From Herbinix sp. (GTDB lineage Bacteria > Bacillota > Clostridia > Lachnospirales > Lachnospiraceae), in NCBI GenBank assembly GCA_029238935.1, contig JAQZBN010000002.1, positions 101,475 through 165,474 of the forward strand: a stretch of DNA of 64,000 nucleotides, written 5' to 3'. The position numbers and the translations under genes are program-made. Positions 10,292-19,040 of the stretch are shown here, piece after piece (within the stretch, counting starts at the first letter, position 1; every line of letters starts with the position of its first letter). Under the pieces are notes generated by a model that was not told the origin of the DNA, searched no databases, and saw only the letters and a program-made list of their open reading frames with translations.

Positions 10292-10363
10292 AAAGGTGCC
10301 TGACCCCATGAACAAAGTGTGAACGCTCGCGTTCACACTTTGTTCATGGGGTCAGGCACCTTT
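10292..10363. repeat. Long palindrome, copy 2 (GTGCCTGACCCC repeat)
   Basis: A perfect 35-bp inverted repeat with a 2-nt loop (TC at 10327-10328). The arm begins AAAGGTGCCTGACCCCATGA. It abuts the stop codon of the FMN dehydrogenase gene (10364) and on the plus strand is followed by TTTTT. The core differs from copy 1 mainly by one base swap in each arm (AAAGTGTG against AAACTGTG) that keeps pairing, a sign that the structure is conserved. Probably a bidirectional terminator and/or a dispersed repeat. Confidence 0.92.
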
Positions 10364-11377
10364 TTACATAACCATATCCCGTGTGATTTCTTTCAGGCTG
10401 TGTGCTCCGCACATAGCCATTGTATCTTCCAGTTCTGCCGCCAGCTTATGAATATAAGCCGTCACACCTTCTTCAGCCCCACCATAAACTGCAGTTACAA
10501 ATGGTCTTGCAATCAAAACACCATCTGCACCCAGTGCTAATGCTTTAAAGATATCCATACCGGAACGAATGCCACCGTCAACAAAGATCTTCATGGAACC
10601 GTCCACAGCTTTCACAATTTGCTCTAGTACTTCAGCCGTGGCCGGACATTGATCCAAGACTCTACCACCGTGATTTGAGACAACTATGGCGGATGCCCCG
10701 GCTTCTTTTGCTTTCATGGCACCTTTTATTGTCATAATCCCTTTTACAATAAACGGTACTTTTGTAGCCTCAACAATTTCTTTTAACTCAGAAACTGATT
10801 TACTGCCAGCTGGTGGTGTCATGTTTTTAAGAAAAGGAAGTCCTGCTGCATCGATATCCATAGCAACTGCAAAAGCACCGGATTCACTAACCATCTTCAT
10901 CTTTTCTTCAATTGTACCAATATTCCATGGCTTTACCGTCGGGATACCTATCCCACCTTTTTTTCTGATTGCATCAGTCGCATACTTCATTACATCCGGA
11001 TTTGTTCCATCCCCTGTAAAGGCTGCAATTCCTGCATCGGCACAGGCACCAACTAAAATACTATTATAAGCCAAATCATCGTATTTTTCACCATAATGCA
11101 GATTTACCGTACCAACAGGGCCAGCAAAAAAAGGATACTTAAATTCTTGTTCAAAGATACGAAACGTTGTATCAACCGGTTTATTCTCCGTTAAGGTATC
11201 CATGTTGACACGGATTTCTCTCCATTTATCATAATTTCGAATGGCCGTATCCCCAAGTCCTTTTGCTCCGGGACCAGGCATTTGATTTTTGCAAGCTTTT
11301 CCATTGCATTCTATACAGGTTCGGCAGTATTTTCCCATTTGATTTCTTGCGCTTTCTATTACTTCCTGGTAATTCAT
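10364..11377 (-). CDS. FMN-dependent alpha-hydroxy-acid dehydrogenase with N-terminal Cys cluster
   Basis: About 337 residues from the ATG at 11377, which has AGGAG at good spacing; an upstream in-frame ATG at 11407 does not. It is a TIM-barrel flavoprotein of the lactate/glycolate oxidase family. SNHGGRVLDQ gives the catalytic His and Arg, and FVDGGIRSGMDIFKAL with GADGVLIARPF gives the FMN phosphate site. The N-terminus has cysteines at 18, 21, 24 and 29 (CX2CX2CX4C), which could hold an iron-sulfur cluster. In an anaerobe the enzyme more likely passes electrons to a carrier than to oxygen. It ends at a palindromic terminator. Substrate is unknown. Confidence 0.85.
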   Translation of the reverse strand: MNYQEVIESARNQMGKYCRTCIECNGKACKNQMPGPGAKGLGDTAIRNYDKWREIRVNMDTLTENKPVDTTFRIFEQEFKYPFFAGPVGTVNLHYGEKYDDLAYNSILVGACADAGIAAFTGDGTNPDVMKYATDAIRKKGGIGIPTVKPWNIGTIEEKMKMVSESGAFAVAMDIDAAGLPFLKNMTPPAGSKSVSELKEIVEATKVPFIVKGIMTIKGAMKAKEAGASAIVVSNHGGRVLDQCPATAEVLEQIVKAVDGSMKIFVDGGIRSGMDIFKALALGADGVLIARPFVTAVYGGAEEGVTAYIHKLAAELEDTMAMCGAHSLKEITRDMVM

Positions 11378-11522
11378 TGCTTGTTCTCTCCTATCTTTGG
11401 CATTCATAAAATCTTATGTTATTCTTTAAGCATACGCAAAAACTTTAATTTGTAAAGATATAAAATGAATGTTTCCATAATTATCATAAATACATGCAAT
11501 CATTTTAAGAAGAACAATAAAA

Positions 11523-11566
11523 TGCACCAAACATTAGATGATATCAGTATTATCTAATGTGGTGCA
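11523..11566 (-). terminator. Intrinsic terminator of pdaA
   Basis: Stem TGCACCACATTAGAT with its partner ATCTAATGTTTGGTGCA, closed by a ~12-nt loop and followed on the minus strand by TTTTATTG. It lies about 85 bp past the pdaA stop codon. Confidence 0.75.
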
Positions 11567-11650
11567 CTTCGCATCTTTGTATAATTCGTATTCCTATAAC
11601 AACTTATACTTCCTCATTTTCTTATATTTTCATAATAACCAACATGACTC

Positions 11651-12460
11651 TCAACGAACTAAATCTTCTAATTTTCCAAAGGTATAACCCATCTCTTCCC
11701 ACTTAGTAAGCAATTCATCCATAATACACGAATTTGTCTTGGAGGTGCTATGTAAAAGAACGATGGCCCCAGGATGAATCCGACCTAAAAGCTTATTAAA
11801 AGCTTCTTCCTTCGAAGGTTGTTTGTCATTATACCAATCTACATAAGCAAGACTCCAAAAGAAGGTTTTATATCCCAATTCCTTCGCCATGGTTAAGTTA
11901 TTTACACTATACTTGCCTCTCGGGGGACGGTAGAATTTAACCAGATCCTGCCCTGTAATGTCCTTATAAATCCTTTCCAAATCCTCAATTTCTTTTCGAA
12001 ATGAATCCATCCCGGTTATGTTAGTCATATCCGGATGATTATAGGTATGATTTGCAACCGTATGTCCCTCTGCAACCATTCTCTGCACCAGATCCGGGCT
12101 GGTTGTTAAATAATTTCCAACCAAGAAAAACGTAGCAGATACATTGTGTTTTTTCAAAGCATCTAATATCGTCGCAGTGTATCCATTCTCATAGCCTGCG
12201 TCAAAGGTAAGGTAAATCACTTTCTCCTTAGTGTTCCCTATAAAGTAGGCATCATATTTCTTTAATTCATCTGCAGTAGCATTGCCGGTTGGTGGTTGAC
12301 CTTTTACAGTAAATCCCAAGCCCCAGTTTTCACCACCATCCTCCATTAAATAATCCTTTTCATATGCATTTACGATCATTGCAACACCACCACCAAAAAA
12401 ATAGGAACAAGTAAATATGAGAAGAGTTGCTATTATTTGTCTTATATTTATCCGTATCAT
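11651..12460 (-). CDS. pdaA: Polysaccharide deacetylase, PdaA-type (peptidoglycan N-acetylmuramate deacetylase)
   Basis: Protein of 269 residues: N-terminal signal or membrane anchor, then a NodB-type carbohydrate esterase 4 domain. Motifs in order: TFDAGYENGYT (motif 1, with Ala in the TFDDG position, where PdaA enzymes also deviate), the zinc pair HTVANHTYNHPDM, FYRPPRGKYS (motif 3) and GAIVLLHSTS (final His motif). PdaA deacetylates muramic acid as a step toward the muramic-delta-lactam of the spore cortex, needed for germination. The YENGYT and RPPRG signatures fit PdaA better than chitin deacetylases. It supports a spore-forming host. It stands alone with its own terminator. Confidence 0.82.
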   Translation of the reverse strand: MIRINIRQIIATLLIFTCSYFFGGGVAMIVNAYEKDYLMEDGGENWGLGFTVKGQPPTGNATADELKKYDAYFIGNTKEKVIYLTFDAGYENGYTATILDALKKHNVSATFFLVGNYLTTSPDLVQRMVAEGHTVANHTYNHPDMTNITGMDSFRKEIEDLERIYKDITGQDLVKFYRPPRGKYSVNNLTMAKELGYKTFFWSLAYVDWYNDKQPSKEEAFNKLLGRIHPGAIVLLHSTSKTNSCIMDELLTKWEEMGYTFGKLEDLVR

Positions 12461-12732
12461 ATCTTACTCCGTCAATCTTCATTACTAAAATATATTTGAT
12501 GTAGTACTTAGTCATTCCTTTGAAACCTATTTTATTCGCCTTCTCCGATCGAATAGTTTATGAATATAATTTTACTATTAATGAAAGTGAAATAAAAACC
12601 TACATCTAAAAATAGAAAAGAATGAATTAGATCATTCAAATAATAATCGATATTTGACAGCTTCTAAGCATAAAGCAACTTAGTAATTTAATTTCATATA
12701 GTCTTATAACAACACAGATCCATAACAATCAC

Positions 12733-13545
12733 TTATGAAAATGCCACCGATGCAGCAATGCTTCCCGCCATGATAGATAAAATGATAGCCAGCGACCATT
12801 CCGTTGAGATATGCATATCAAATATTAACACAGTCAGCTTGATTCCAGTAAAGGTAAGTATTGCAGCAACTCCATACTTCACATATTTAAATTTTTCATG
12901 AATTTTTCCAAGTACAAAATACATATTTCGAAGACCTAGAATTGCTAATATGTTAGAAGCATACACGATAAAAGGATCTGTTGAGATAGAAAAGATAGCT
13001 GGAATTGAATCAATTGCAAAAATAATGTCGGTTAACTCTACAAGTATTAAGATAGCAAAGAGTGGAGTTGCATAAAGCACTTTATTTTTCTTTATAAAAA
13101 ATCGATCACCCTCCAACTGATTAGTGACAGGAATTATTTTACCTAGAGATATAATAATTTTACTTTCTTGTAGATTTTTATTTTCCCCCTGCTTAAGGAG
13201 CATTTTAATACCACTGACGATTAAAATCACTCCAAACACATACAATAACCAGTGAAACATCTCAACGACCTTAACACCTAAAAAGATAAATAGCATTCTT
13301 AATACACAAGCTCCAAAGATTCCATAATTCAAAACTCTTCTTTGATATTCTATTTTGATACCGAAACTGGAAAAAACAATGATAAACAGGAATAAATTAT
13401 CAATGCTTAAGCTTTGTTCCACTACATATCCCCCTATAAACTCCAATGCTTTTCCTTCTCCAAGAAAAAGGAGAATCCCTATTGCTAATCCTAAAGCAAC
13501 ATCAAACCAAAATAATACCCAGGATAATGCTTTATAAGCAGACAT
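12733..13545 (-). CDS. TerC family integral membrane protein
   Basis: About 270 residues; the ATG at 13545 follows GGGAGG at a spacing of 7. Seven or more hydrophobic segments cover the protein. The family acidic motifs are visible: GYVVEQSLSIDNLFLFIIVF and LVELTDIIFAIDSIPAIFSI, whose aspartates and glutamates lie inside membrane helices and are thought to bind metal. It is of the longer Alx/TerC kind. Members are linked to manganese efflux and to tellurite resistance. No manganese (yybP-ykoY) riboswitch is visible upstream. There is no operon partner. Confidence 0.88.
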   Translation of the reverse strand: MSAYKALSWVLFWFDVALGLAIGILLFLGEGKALEFIGGYVVEQSLSIDNLFLFIIVFSSFGIKIEYQRRVLNYGIFGACVLRMLFIFLGVKVVEMFHWLLYVFGVILIVSGIKMLLKQGENKNLQESKIIISLGKIIPVTNQLEGDRFFIKKNKVLYATPLFAILILVELTDIIFAIDSIPAIFSISTDPFIVYASNILAILGLRNMYFVLGKIHEKFKYVKYGVAAILTFTGIKLTVLIFDMHISTEWSLAIILSIMAGSIAASVAFS

Positions 13546-13692
13546 GTACATTCCTCCCAATTGAGATTAAAGTAATTTCATGAAATAGCCAGCCATTGAA
13601 CTATCTAGTGTAACAAATAATGATGCCATCAAAATTCATGGAAAGACGAATGAAACTCATCCAATATTTTTTAATAGTTCAATATATAAAAG

Positions 13693-13739
13693 AAAGACCT
13701 TTTATATACTTAGCAAATGCTAAAATATAAAAGGTCTTT
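13693..13739. terminator. Terminator after the SDR gene
   Basis: Stem AAAGACCTTTTATAT with partner ATATAAAAGGTCTTT around a loop containing TTAGCA...TGCTAA. It lies 27 bp past the SDR stop codon. On the minus strand the tail is CTTTTAT. Confidence 0.8.
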
Positions 13740-13765
13740 TAAGGATAACAATGCATCTCATAAAT

Positions 13766-14506
13766 TTATATGTCCATACCATTATTAGGGCTAATTATTT
13801 GTCCTGTCATAGATTCTTGCATCAAGATTGCACAGATGAACTCAGCGATATCCTCCGGTGTAGAAATCCGTTGTAAGGGAAGGTGCCCGCTTAACCGCAT
13901 CATCTTCTCTTCTTCACCCATCCACCAACGAGTATCTACCGCTGCCGGAGCGATACAATTTACCCGAATATCCGGCGCTAGACCATGAGCAAGGGATTTC
14001 GTCAACCCATGGACTGCCGCTTTTGAAACCGCATAGGGCAAGGATGACCCTGAACCGGTTATTCCAGCAATACTTCCTACATTTAAAATCGAACATCCTT
14101 TATTCCTGAGCATATAAGGAGTAACGGCTCTGGCACAATAAAACATTCCTTTTACATTAACATTCATCAGTTGTTCCCATACCTCATCGCTGACGGCATC
14201 AAGATCGGATAACTCAATCTGTTTTGTGATACTTGCATTGTTAACCAGGTAATGCACGGTTCCAAACCTCGAAATCACTTGATGAACCATTTCCTTTACC
14301 TCATTATCGTTTGATACATCCGCCTGAAGCAACAGAACCTCTGCTCCTATGGTTTGTATTTCTCTAGCTGTAAGTAATGCCTCCTTCTCCGAATTCAAGT
14401 AATTGAGTGCTATTTTCGCTCCTCTTTCTGCCATTTTAAGACAAGTACTTCTGCCAATCCCTGTACCTCCACCGGTAATAATTGCTACTTTATCTTTCAT
14501 TTCCAT
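13766..14506 (-). CDS. SDR family oxidoreductase (FabG-like)
   Basis: Protein of 246 residues. The NAD(P) glycine motif TGGGTGIGRS lies near residue 12, NNAS follows, the catalytic Ser is in NVGSIAG, and the YxxxK pair is in YAVSKAA. FabG-type enzymes reduce 3-oxoacyl thioesters or oxidise sugar and steroid hydroxyls; here the substrate is not identifiable. The AAGGAGG site is 13 bases from the ATG, somewhat far. It is divergent from a LysR regulator, with overlapping promoters at 14546-14576, so it is most likely the regulator's target. Confidence 0.88.
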   Translation of the reverse strand: MEMKDKVAIITGGGTGIGRSTCLKMAERGAKIALNYLNSEKEALLTAREIQTIGAEVLLLQADVSNDNEVKEMVHQVISRFGTVHYLVNNASITKQIELSDLDAVSDEVWEQLMNVNVKGMFYCARAVTPYMLRNKGCSILNVGSIAGITGSGSSLPYAVSKAAVHGLTKSLAHGLAPDIRVNCIAPAAVDTRWWMGEEEKMMRLSGHLPLQRISTPEDIAEFICAILMQESMTGQIISPNNGMDI

Positions 14507-14545
14507 CTTCGCTCTTCATCCTCCTTATATTCAAATGATAGTTTT

Positions 14546-14576
14546 ATTATACATTTTGATTATGTCGATGTATAAT
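14546..14576. promoter_or_regulatory. Palindromic divergent promoter/LysR operator
   Basis: A 9-bp perfect inverted repeat (ATTATACAT, 14546-14554; ATGTATAAT, 14568-14576) with a 13-bp spacer. Each outer end reads TATAAT outward: toward the SDR gene on the minus strand and toward the LysR gene on the plus strand. Each arm also gives TATACA (4 of 6 to TTGACA) exactly 17 bp behind the opposite -10. The two promoters thus occupy the same DNA, and a LysR dimer on the palindrome would touch both. Confidence 0.6.
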
Positions 14577-14624
14577 AGTTAGAAATGATAGACCCCATCT
14601 GTAAAAGTGATAGGAGGAGAAATG

Positions 14625-15461
14625 ATGGACAGTTTTGAACTTCGCATATTCAGAGAAGTTGCTAATGAAAATTCGATCTCAAAGGCAGCAATCAAATTGG
14701 GATATGTTCAATCAAATGTAACTACACACATACATCACCTGGAGCAGGAACTCGGTGTTATGTTATTTATCAGACATAGTAAAGGAGTATCTCTTACAGA
14801 GTCCGGAAAGCTATTACTTCCTTATGCAGATCAGATCATTGCTCTTTTGGATAATGCAAAACAGAGTTTACAGGAAACCTCAGCAACCCTCCGCATTGGA
14901 TCAACACAAACCATTGCTTCCTATAAACTTCCCTACTGGCTTTCTTTATTAAAACAACTAACTCCCAATCAAACATTTTCAATCACTACCGGATCTCAAG
15001 ATGATCTGATTTCTGCAATTGCAGCAGGTGAATTGGATTGTATATTTATTAATACCGACTACTGCCATAATAAACTTACGACAGTCGTTACCTATTCCGA
15101 AGAATTAGTTATTATAGCGGAGAAGAAATCTATGAATGAGCATGACTTAATAAGCCAACCCATCATAGTCAATAACTTATCATCGTGTCCCTATCGAAAC
15201 TTACTATTAAATTGGATTTTATCCAAATCAAATCGATACCCCCAGGTTATCGAGTTTGATACTTTAGAAGCAATTATAAACGCTGTATCATTTGGGATGG
15301 GGATTACATTATTACCTATCAGCGCAGTCCCAAAGACAGCATCCTTTGCCATCTATAAGGATGATGCAATCGAAACTGTAAAAATACAATTAATAACTCC
15401 AAAGGATACAAATTATCCACACCTGCAGGATTTCATTCATATTGTTAAGGACAATAACTAA
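14625..15461 (+). CDS. LysR family transcriptional regulator
   Basis: About 278 residues from the second of two adjacent ATGs (14625), which is 7 bases from AGGAGG. The N-terminal winged helix is clear: FREVANENSISKAAIKLG, then VTTHIHHLEQELGVMLFIR and SLTESGKLLLPYA. The C-terminal LysR effector domain follows (from about residue 90). It is divergent from the SDR gene and probably controls it and itself through the palindrome at 14546-14576. The inducer is not predictable. Confidence 0.9.
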   Translation: MDSFELRIFREVANENSISKAAIKLGYVQSNVTTHIHHLEQELGVMLFIRHSKGVSLTESGKLLLPYADQIIALLDNAKQSLQETSATLRIGSTQTIASYKLPYWLSLLKQLTPNQTFSITTGSQDDLISAIAAGELDCIFINTDYCHNKLTTVVTYSEELVIIAEKKSMNEHDLISQPIIVNNLSSCPYRNLLLNWILSKSNRYPQVIEFDTLEAIINAVSFGMGITLLPISAVPKTASFAIYKDDAIETVKIQLITPKDTNYPHLQDFIHIVKDNN

Positions 15462-15669
15462 TTCCCACAAAATCAACCTTCTTAATACACTGTAATCACT
15501 TTTTTTATCATGTGGTTCATTATTGTTACCATTTACAAATCTCTTCTTCCGTTATTCCTCCAATAGATACAATACAATAAGCAAAACAGTACTTATTCTA
15601 ACTAACTCATATCTCACCTTCCATTTTTATGAAAGGTAAGGCTGACATGCGATAAGCAAACAATCAAAA

Positions 15670-15690
15670 ACCGCCACTATAAGTGGCGGT
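15670..15690 (-). terminator. Intrinsic terminator of the FAD oxidoreductase gene
   Basis: Perfect 9-bp GC-rich stem ACCGCCACT/AGTGGCGGT with a 3-nt loop, followed on the minus strand by TTTTTGATTG. It lies 13 bp past the stop codon. Confidence 0.92.
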
Positions 15691-15703
15691 CCTTACTACA
15701 TGT

Positions 15704-17176
15704 TTATTTCATCTTCTTTGATACATAGCGGAAGCCTCTGTAATTCGCATCATCCATCCGTTCATACGTAGTCTCCATAACATCATTATTATACTCGGAT
15801 AAAATAGCATCATCACTGTGGCTGTTAGAAGGCTTTATGCCCTGCAAAAATGTGAATATGTTCTGCGGATCATATTTTTCTTTAATTTTTATTAACGTAT
15901 TAACATGGGTTCCATAATATTCGTCCAGATAGTCCGGTAATTCTCCATACGGAAAGTTAACATAGGAGCCAGTGGTGACCGCTTTAAAATACGGAAACTG
16001 CATCCTAATCCATTCTTTATTTCCTTCGGCATATCGCTTATCTTCCCAAATAGTTTCTAACCATATAATATACTTTGCATCCCGATAAAAGAATGCAGTA
16101 TCATTTTTACCAACTTGTGATACTTTACCTCCAAGCGCATACATTGAAATTCCTGCAAATACGGAACCTTTAGGGCGATCTCTGATTAAATCAACTATAT
16201 CCGATATTTCGTCCCGTTCAAGATATTTTATCACAAATCGACTTACAGATTCAAACTTCTCAGAGGATGGATATGCACTTCCAATAATCGTAACCGCTTC
16301 AAGAAATGATGTTTTTTCTATATTATAGTCAGCCCGTGGAAGCTTTAAAAAATTTTTCATTATTTTCTTTGCTTCTTCTGGTTCTCCGTAGAAGATTCCC
16401 CTCACTAACATTGCTAATCCATCCGTATCTGAATTGTATATTCTGGATATGAGTGTCATTCTGCTATCCTCGGTTGCTAACCACTCCTGCCAAATGGCCA
16501 TAAACGCTTCCTGATCTTTTGGACTAACATGAAGATAATCTATTTCAATTAAGGTTACATTCTTTACTTTGGGGGGAAGTTTAAATATCATTGATACGAT
16601 AATCCCAAAATTTCCTCCTCCTGCACCACAACAGGCCCAGAACAGATCCGAATTTACCATTCTATTTGCAGTGATGAGATTTCCTTCATAATCAATGATG
16701 TCAATCTCTAGCAGGCTATCACAACCTAAACCAAAATAACGACAGGAGAGTCCCCATCCACCACCCAGGCTATAACCGCTTACTCCAACAGTAGGGCAGG
16801 TCCCTCCCGGGAAGGGGTATCCCTTAGATGCCACAAATCCATAGACTAACCGATTTGTCACGCCACCTTCAACATATAATTGATTCCTACATTCATCCAA
16901 ATCCATGTGATTCATCAGGCTGATATCAATGATCAGAGTACAAGTTCCATTTGAATACCCTTCATAATTATGCCCCCCGCTGCGTATCCGAATTGGTACA
17001 CTGTGTTTTCTAGCCCAGATCACTGCATTCGAAACATCATCTTTGTTGTTGCAGTATACAATAACCAAAGGATATTGCTGGATTGCCCGGTTAAAACCTT
17101 GTCTAGCTTCGTTATAATAGACAGGTTCAAACGGTGTAATCACGCAACCAGTCAAGCCTTCTAAAAAATTATTCAA
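15704..17176 (-). CDS. FAD-binding oxidoreductase, berberine-bridge-enzyme-like
   Basis: Protein of 490 residues starting at TTG, five bases after GGAGGTG. The PCMH-type FAD domain contains RSGGHNYEGYS (His for 8-alpha-histidyl FAD) and GGTCPTVGVSGYSLGGGWG (Cys for 6-S-cysteinyl FAD), so FAD should be held by two covalent bonds. The C-terminal BBE segment is YDPQNIFTFLQGIKP. The family oxidises sugars, alcohols and other substrates, often passing electrons to oxygen; in an anaerobe the acceptor is an open question. B. subtilis YvdP/CotQ, a spore-coat protein, is a relative. There is no signal peptide and no operon partner. Confidence 0.87.
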   Translation of the reverse strand: MNNFLEGLTGCVITPFEPVYYNEARQGFNRAIQQYPLVIVYCNNKDDVSNAVIWARKHSVPIRIRSGGHNYEGYSNGTCTLIIDISLMNHMDLDECRNQLYVEGGVTNRLVYGFVASKGYPFPGGTCPTVGVSGYSLGGGWGLSCRYFGLGCDSLLEIDIIDYEGNLITANRMVNSDLFWACCGAGGGNFGIIVSMIFKLPPKVKNVTLIEIDYLHVSPKDQEAFMAIWQEWLATEDSRMTLISRIYNSDTDGLAMLVRGIFYGEPEEAKKIMKNFLKLPRADYNIEKTSFLEAVTIIGSAYPSSEKFESVSRFVIKYLERDEISDIVDLIRDRPKGSVFAGISMYALGGKVSQVGKNDTAFFYRDAKYIIWLETIWEDKRYAEGNKEWIRMQFPYFKAVTTGSYVNFPYGELPDYLDEYYGTHVNTLIKIKEKYDPQNIFTFLQGIKPSNSHSDDAILSEYNNDVMETTYERMDDANYRGFRYVSKKMK

Positions 17177-17361
17177 GTTAACACCTCCATAAATAGATTA
17201 ATTTTCATACAATACTAAGAATGAACACTTACTGTATTATATGACTGAGGTTTTCATATGTTATGTACGTTTTTTTATTTATCTGCATCATTCTATCGAC
17301 ATCATAGGATAAACTGGAGACAGCTCTTCCTTCGAATTCTACTTATCAAAACTTTTATTAG

Positions 17362-17410
17362 AATCCAAAATTCCTTACTCCGCAGTTCAGCAGAATAAGG
17401 AATTCGGATT
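17362..17410. terminator. Long hairpin, probable terminator of the C39-like gene
   Basis: Imperfect 21-22-bp inverted repeat: AATCCAAAATTCCTTACTCC paired with the complement ending AATAAGGAATTCGGATT, closed by a 6-nt loop. It lies about 40 bp past the C39-like gene's stop codon. The T-tract after it is poor, so it may instead be a stability element. The rest of the 17177-17448 gap is AT-rich with nothing recognisable. Confidence 0.55.
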
Positions 17411-17448
17411 TAATAATTTATTTAATAGTTAACTTTTACTACTGAGAA

Positions 17449-18072
17449 TCAAATGAAATACTCAATTGTTTTCTCAGGGGTTTTTCTAGTTTTCGTGTTA
17501 TATAATAACATGGCTTCTCTGCGGTCTATTTTACCAAGAGCATAAAAGCTGTCACCTTCATCATTGATTACTTCCATCCTTACTTTGCGATTCATCTTCT
17601 TGGGGAAACCGTCGACCTTCAAAATATTACTACCATCCACAGGTTCCTCCCAATCGTAAGGATCAAAAAGGCAGATATTATCTTCTTCCACATCCGTAAG
17701 AAGCACATAATGTTTTGTACTTCCTAGCCATACACATAATATCACAACGCCTCCCTGTTGAAGGCATTCCATTAGTTTATTATTCTGTCCGACCCATACG
17801 TGTTCATTCAATAACATCTCTGTATAAATAGGAAATTCTTTTATTTTTCCAAAATGATTCAACCAATTTGATAGAAACATCATCGCCATACATGAAGTTC
17901 CACTTTTGCCTAATTCTCCATTTTTATCATAGGAATCCAATGTATAAAGGGAAATTGACTTAATAATATCAGGATAAATCTCTTCCCGATCAAACAAATA
18001 GCGAATTGCATTATTTAACGTCGTAGGTCCACAATCATATTCGGATGTTTGGTAAATTAAATGATTTTTCAT
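17449..18072 (-). CDS. C39-like papain-fold cysteine peptidase
   Basis: Protein of 207 residues. The N-terminus QTSEYDCGPTTLNNAIRYLF holds the catalytic Cys (residue 14) in the C39 context DCGPTTL. The His lies in STKHYVLLTDVE and the third acidic residue in LFDPYDWEE. C39 domains cut leader peptides after a double glycine when fused to exporters; this one is free-standing and has no signal peptide, so it would act in the cytoplasm. It follows the oligopeptide permease genes by 74 bp in the same direction and could be the last gene of that operon, though a TATAAT in the gap allows its own promoter. Function is uncertain. Confidence 0.7.
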   Translation of the reverse strand: MKNHLIYQTSEYDCGPTTLNNAIRYLFDREEIYPDIIKSISLYTLDSYDKNGELGKSGTSCMAMMFLSNWLNHFGKIKEFPIYTEMLLNEHVWVGQNNKLMECLQQGGVVILCVWLGSTKHYVLLTDVEEDNICLFDPYDWEEPVDGSNILKVDGFPKKMNRKVRMEVINDEGDSFYALGKIDRREAMLLYNTKTRKTPEKTIEYFI

Positions 18073-18146
18073 ATTACATTACCTTCTCTTTTCTAAAGGT
18101 ATACATTATAATACGCTAAATCCTGATAAGTTGACATTATTCTTTC

Positions 18147-19022
18147 CTATTTTCCAGAAGGATCAAATGCATCCCTTAAGGCATCTCCTATAAAATTAAT
18201 ACTGAGAACTAAAAGGATAATGAGTAAACCGGGCGGAATCCAAAGCCATGGTTTTGAAGTCAGAATGGATAGAGATTGCGCACCATTTAGCATATTACCA
18301 AGACTCGCCTGGGGCGGTTGAATTCCCATACCCAAAAAACTTAAGGCAGCTTCATCCAGCATGGAAAGGGCTACGACTGAAGTTGCATAAACCAGAATTG
18401 GTGCAATGGTATTCGGAAGAATTTCAGACCATAGAATATATCTTTTTGGCATACCAGCTACCATATCCCCCTGAATAAAGTTCATCTCTCTTATAGAAAG
18501 TACGTTACCTCGAACAAGTCTTGCAACGCCTGGCCAATCAACAAATCCCAGGATTAAGATAATATTCCATAATCCAGGCTGAAAAATAGCAGCTGAAACC
18601 AATACCAAAAGTATATAAGGAAATGACATTACCATATCGGTAAAACGCATGATTACCATATCAACCCAGCCGCCAAAAAATCCGGAAAAAAGCCCTAATG
18701 CCACTCCGATGAACGTCGATACCGCAGTAGCAGAAAATCCTACTAATAATGATATTCTTGTAGCATAAAGAAGTCGGCTTAATACGTCTCTACCTACCTG
18801 ATCTGTTCCCAATAAAAATTTACCGGAAGGTCCATCGCTAAACCCACCAACCACTTTATTCGGATCATAAGGAGCTATGATAGGAGCAAGCAGTGCAGCT
18901 AGAATGATTATGGATAAAAATCCTATGCTAATCACTGCCAGCTTATGTTTCATAAAACGTTTTGCCGCCGTACTGCTGTACTTATATTCCGCTTCCTTTT
19001 GCTTTCTTTTTCTTTTCATCAT
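18147..19022 (-). CDS. Peptide ABC transporter permease, OppC/DppC type
   Basis: Protein of 291 residues. A hydrophilic lysine-rich N-terminus precedes the OppC-type N-terminal helix (RFMKHKLAVISIGFLSIIIL), a substrate-side segment with LLGTDQVGRDVLSRL, and a six-helix permease core. The EAA loop reads DEAALSFLGMGIQPPQASLG. It forms the inner-membrane channel with the OppB-type protein. Fifth gene of the transporter operon, 18 bp after oppB. Confidence 0.92.
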   Translation of the reverse strand: MMKRKRKQKEAEYKYSSTAAKRFMKHKLAVISIGFLSIIILAALLAPIIAPYDPNKVVGGFSDGPSGKFLLGTDQVGRDVLSRLLYATRISLLVGFSATAVSTFIGVALGLFSGFFGGWVDMVIMRFTDMVMSFPYILLVLVSAAIFQPGLWNIILILGFVDWPGVARLVRGNVLSIREMNFIQGDMVAGMPKRYILWSEILPNTIAPILVYATSVVALSMLDEAALSFLGMGIQPPQASLGNMLNGAQSLSILTSKPWLWIPPGLLIILLVLSINFIGDALRDAFDPSGK

Positions 19023-19040
19023 AATCCTTCTCCTAAAGCC

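Noticed and set aside
13546..13692. Manganese (yybP-ykoY) riboswitch upstream of the TerC gene
   Set aside because: The gap is short and contains no conserved loop sequences; it mainly holds the SDR terminator.
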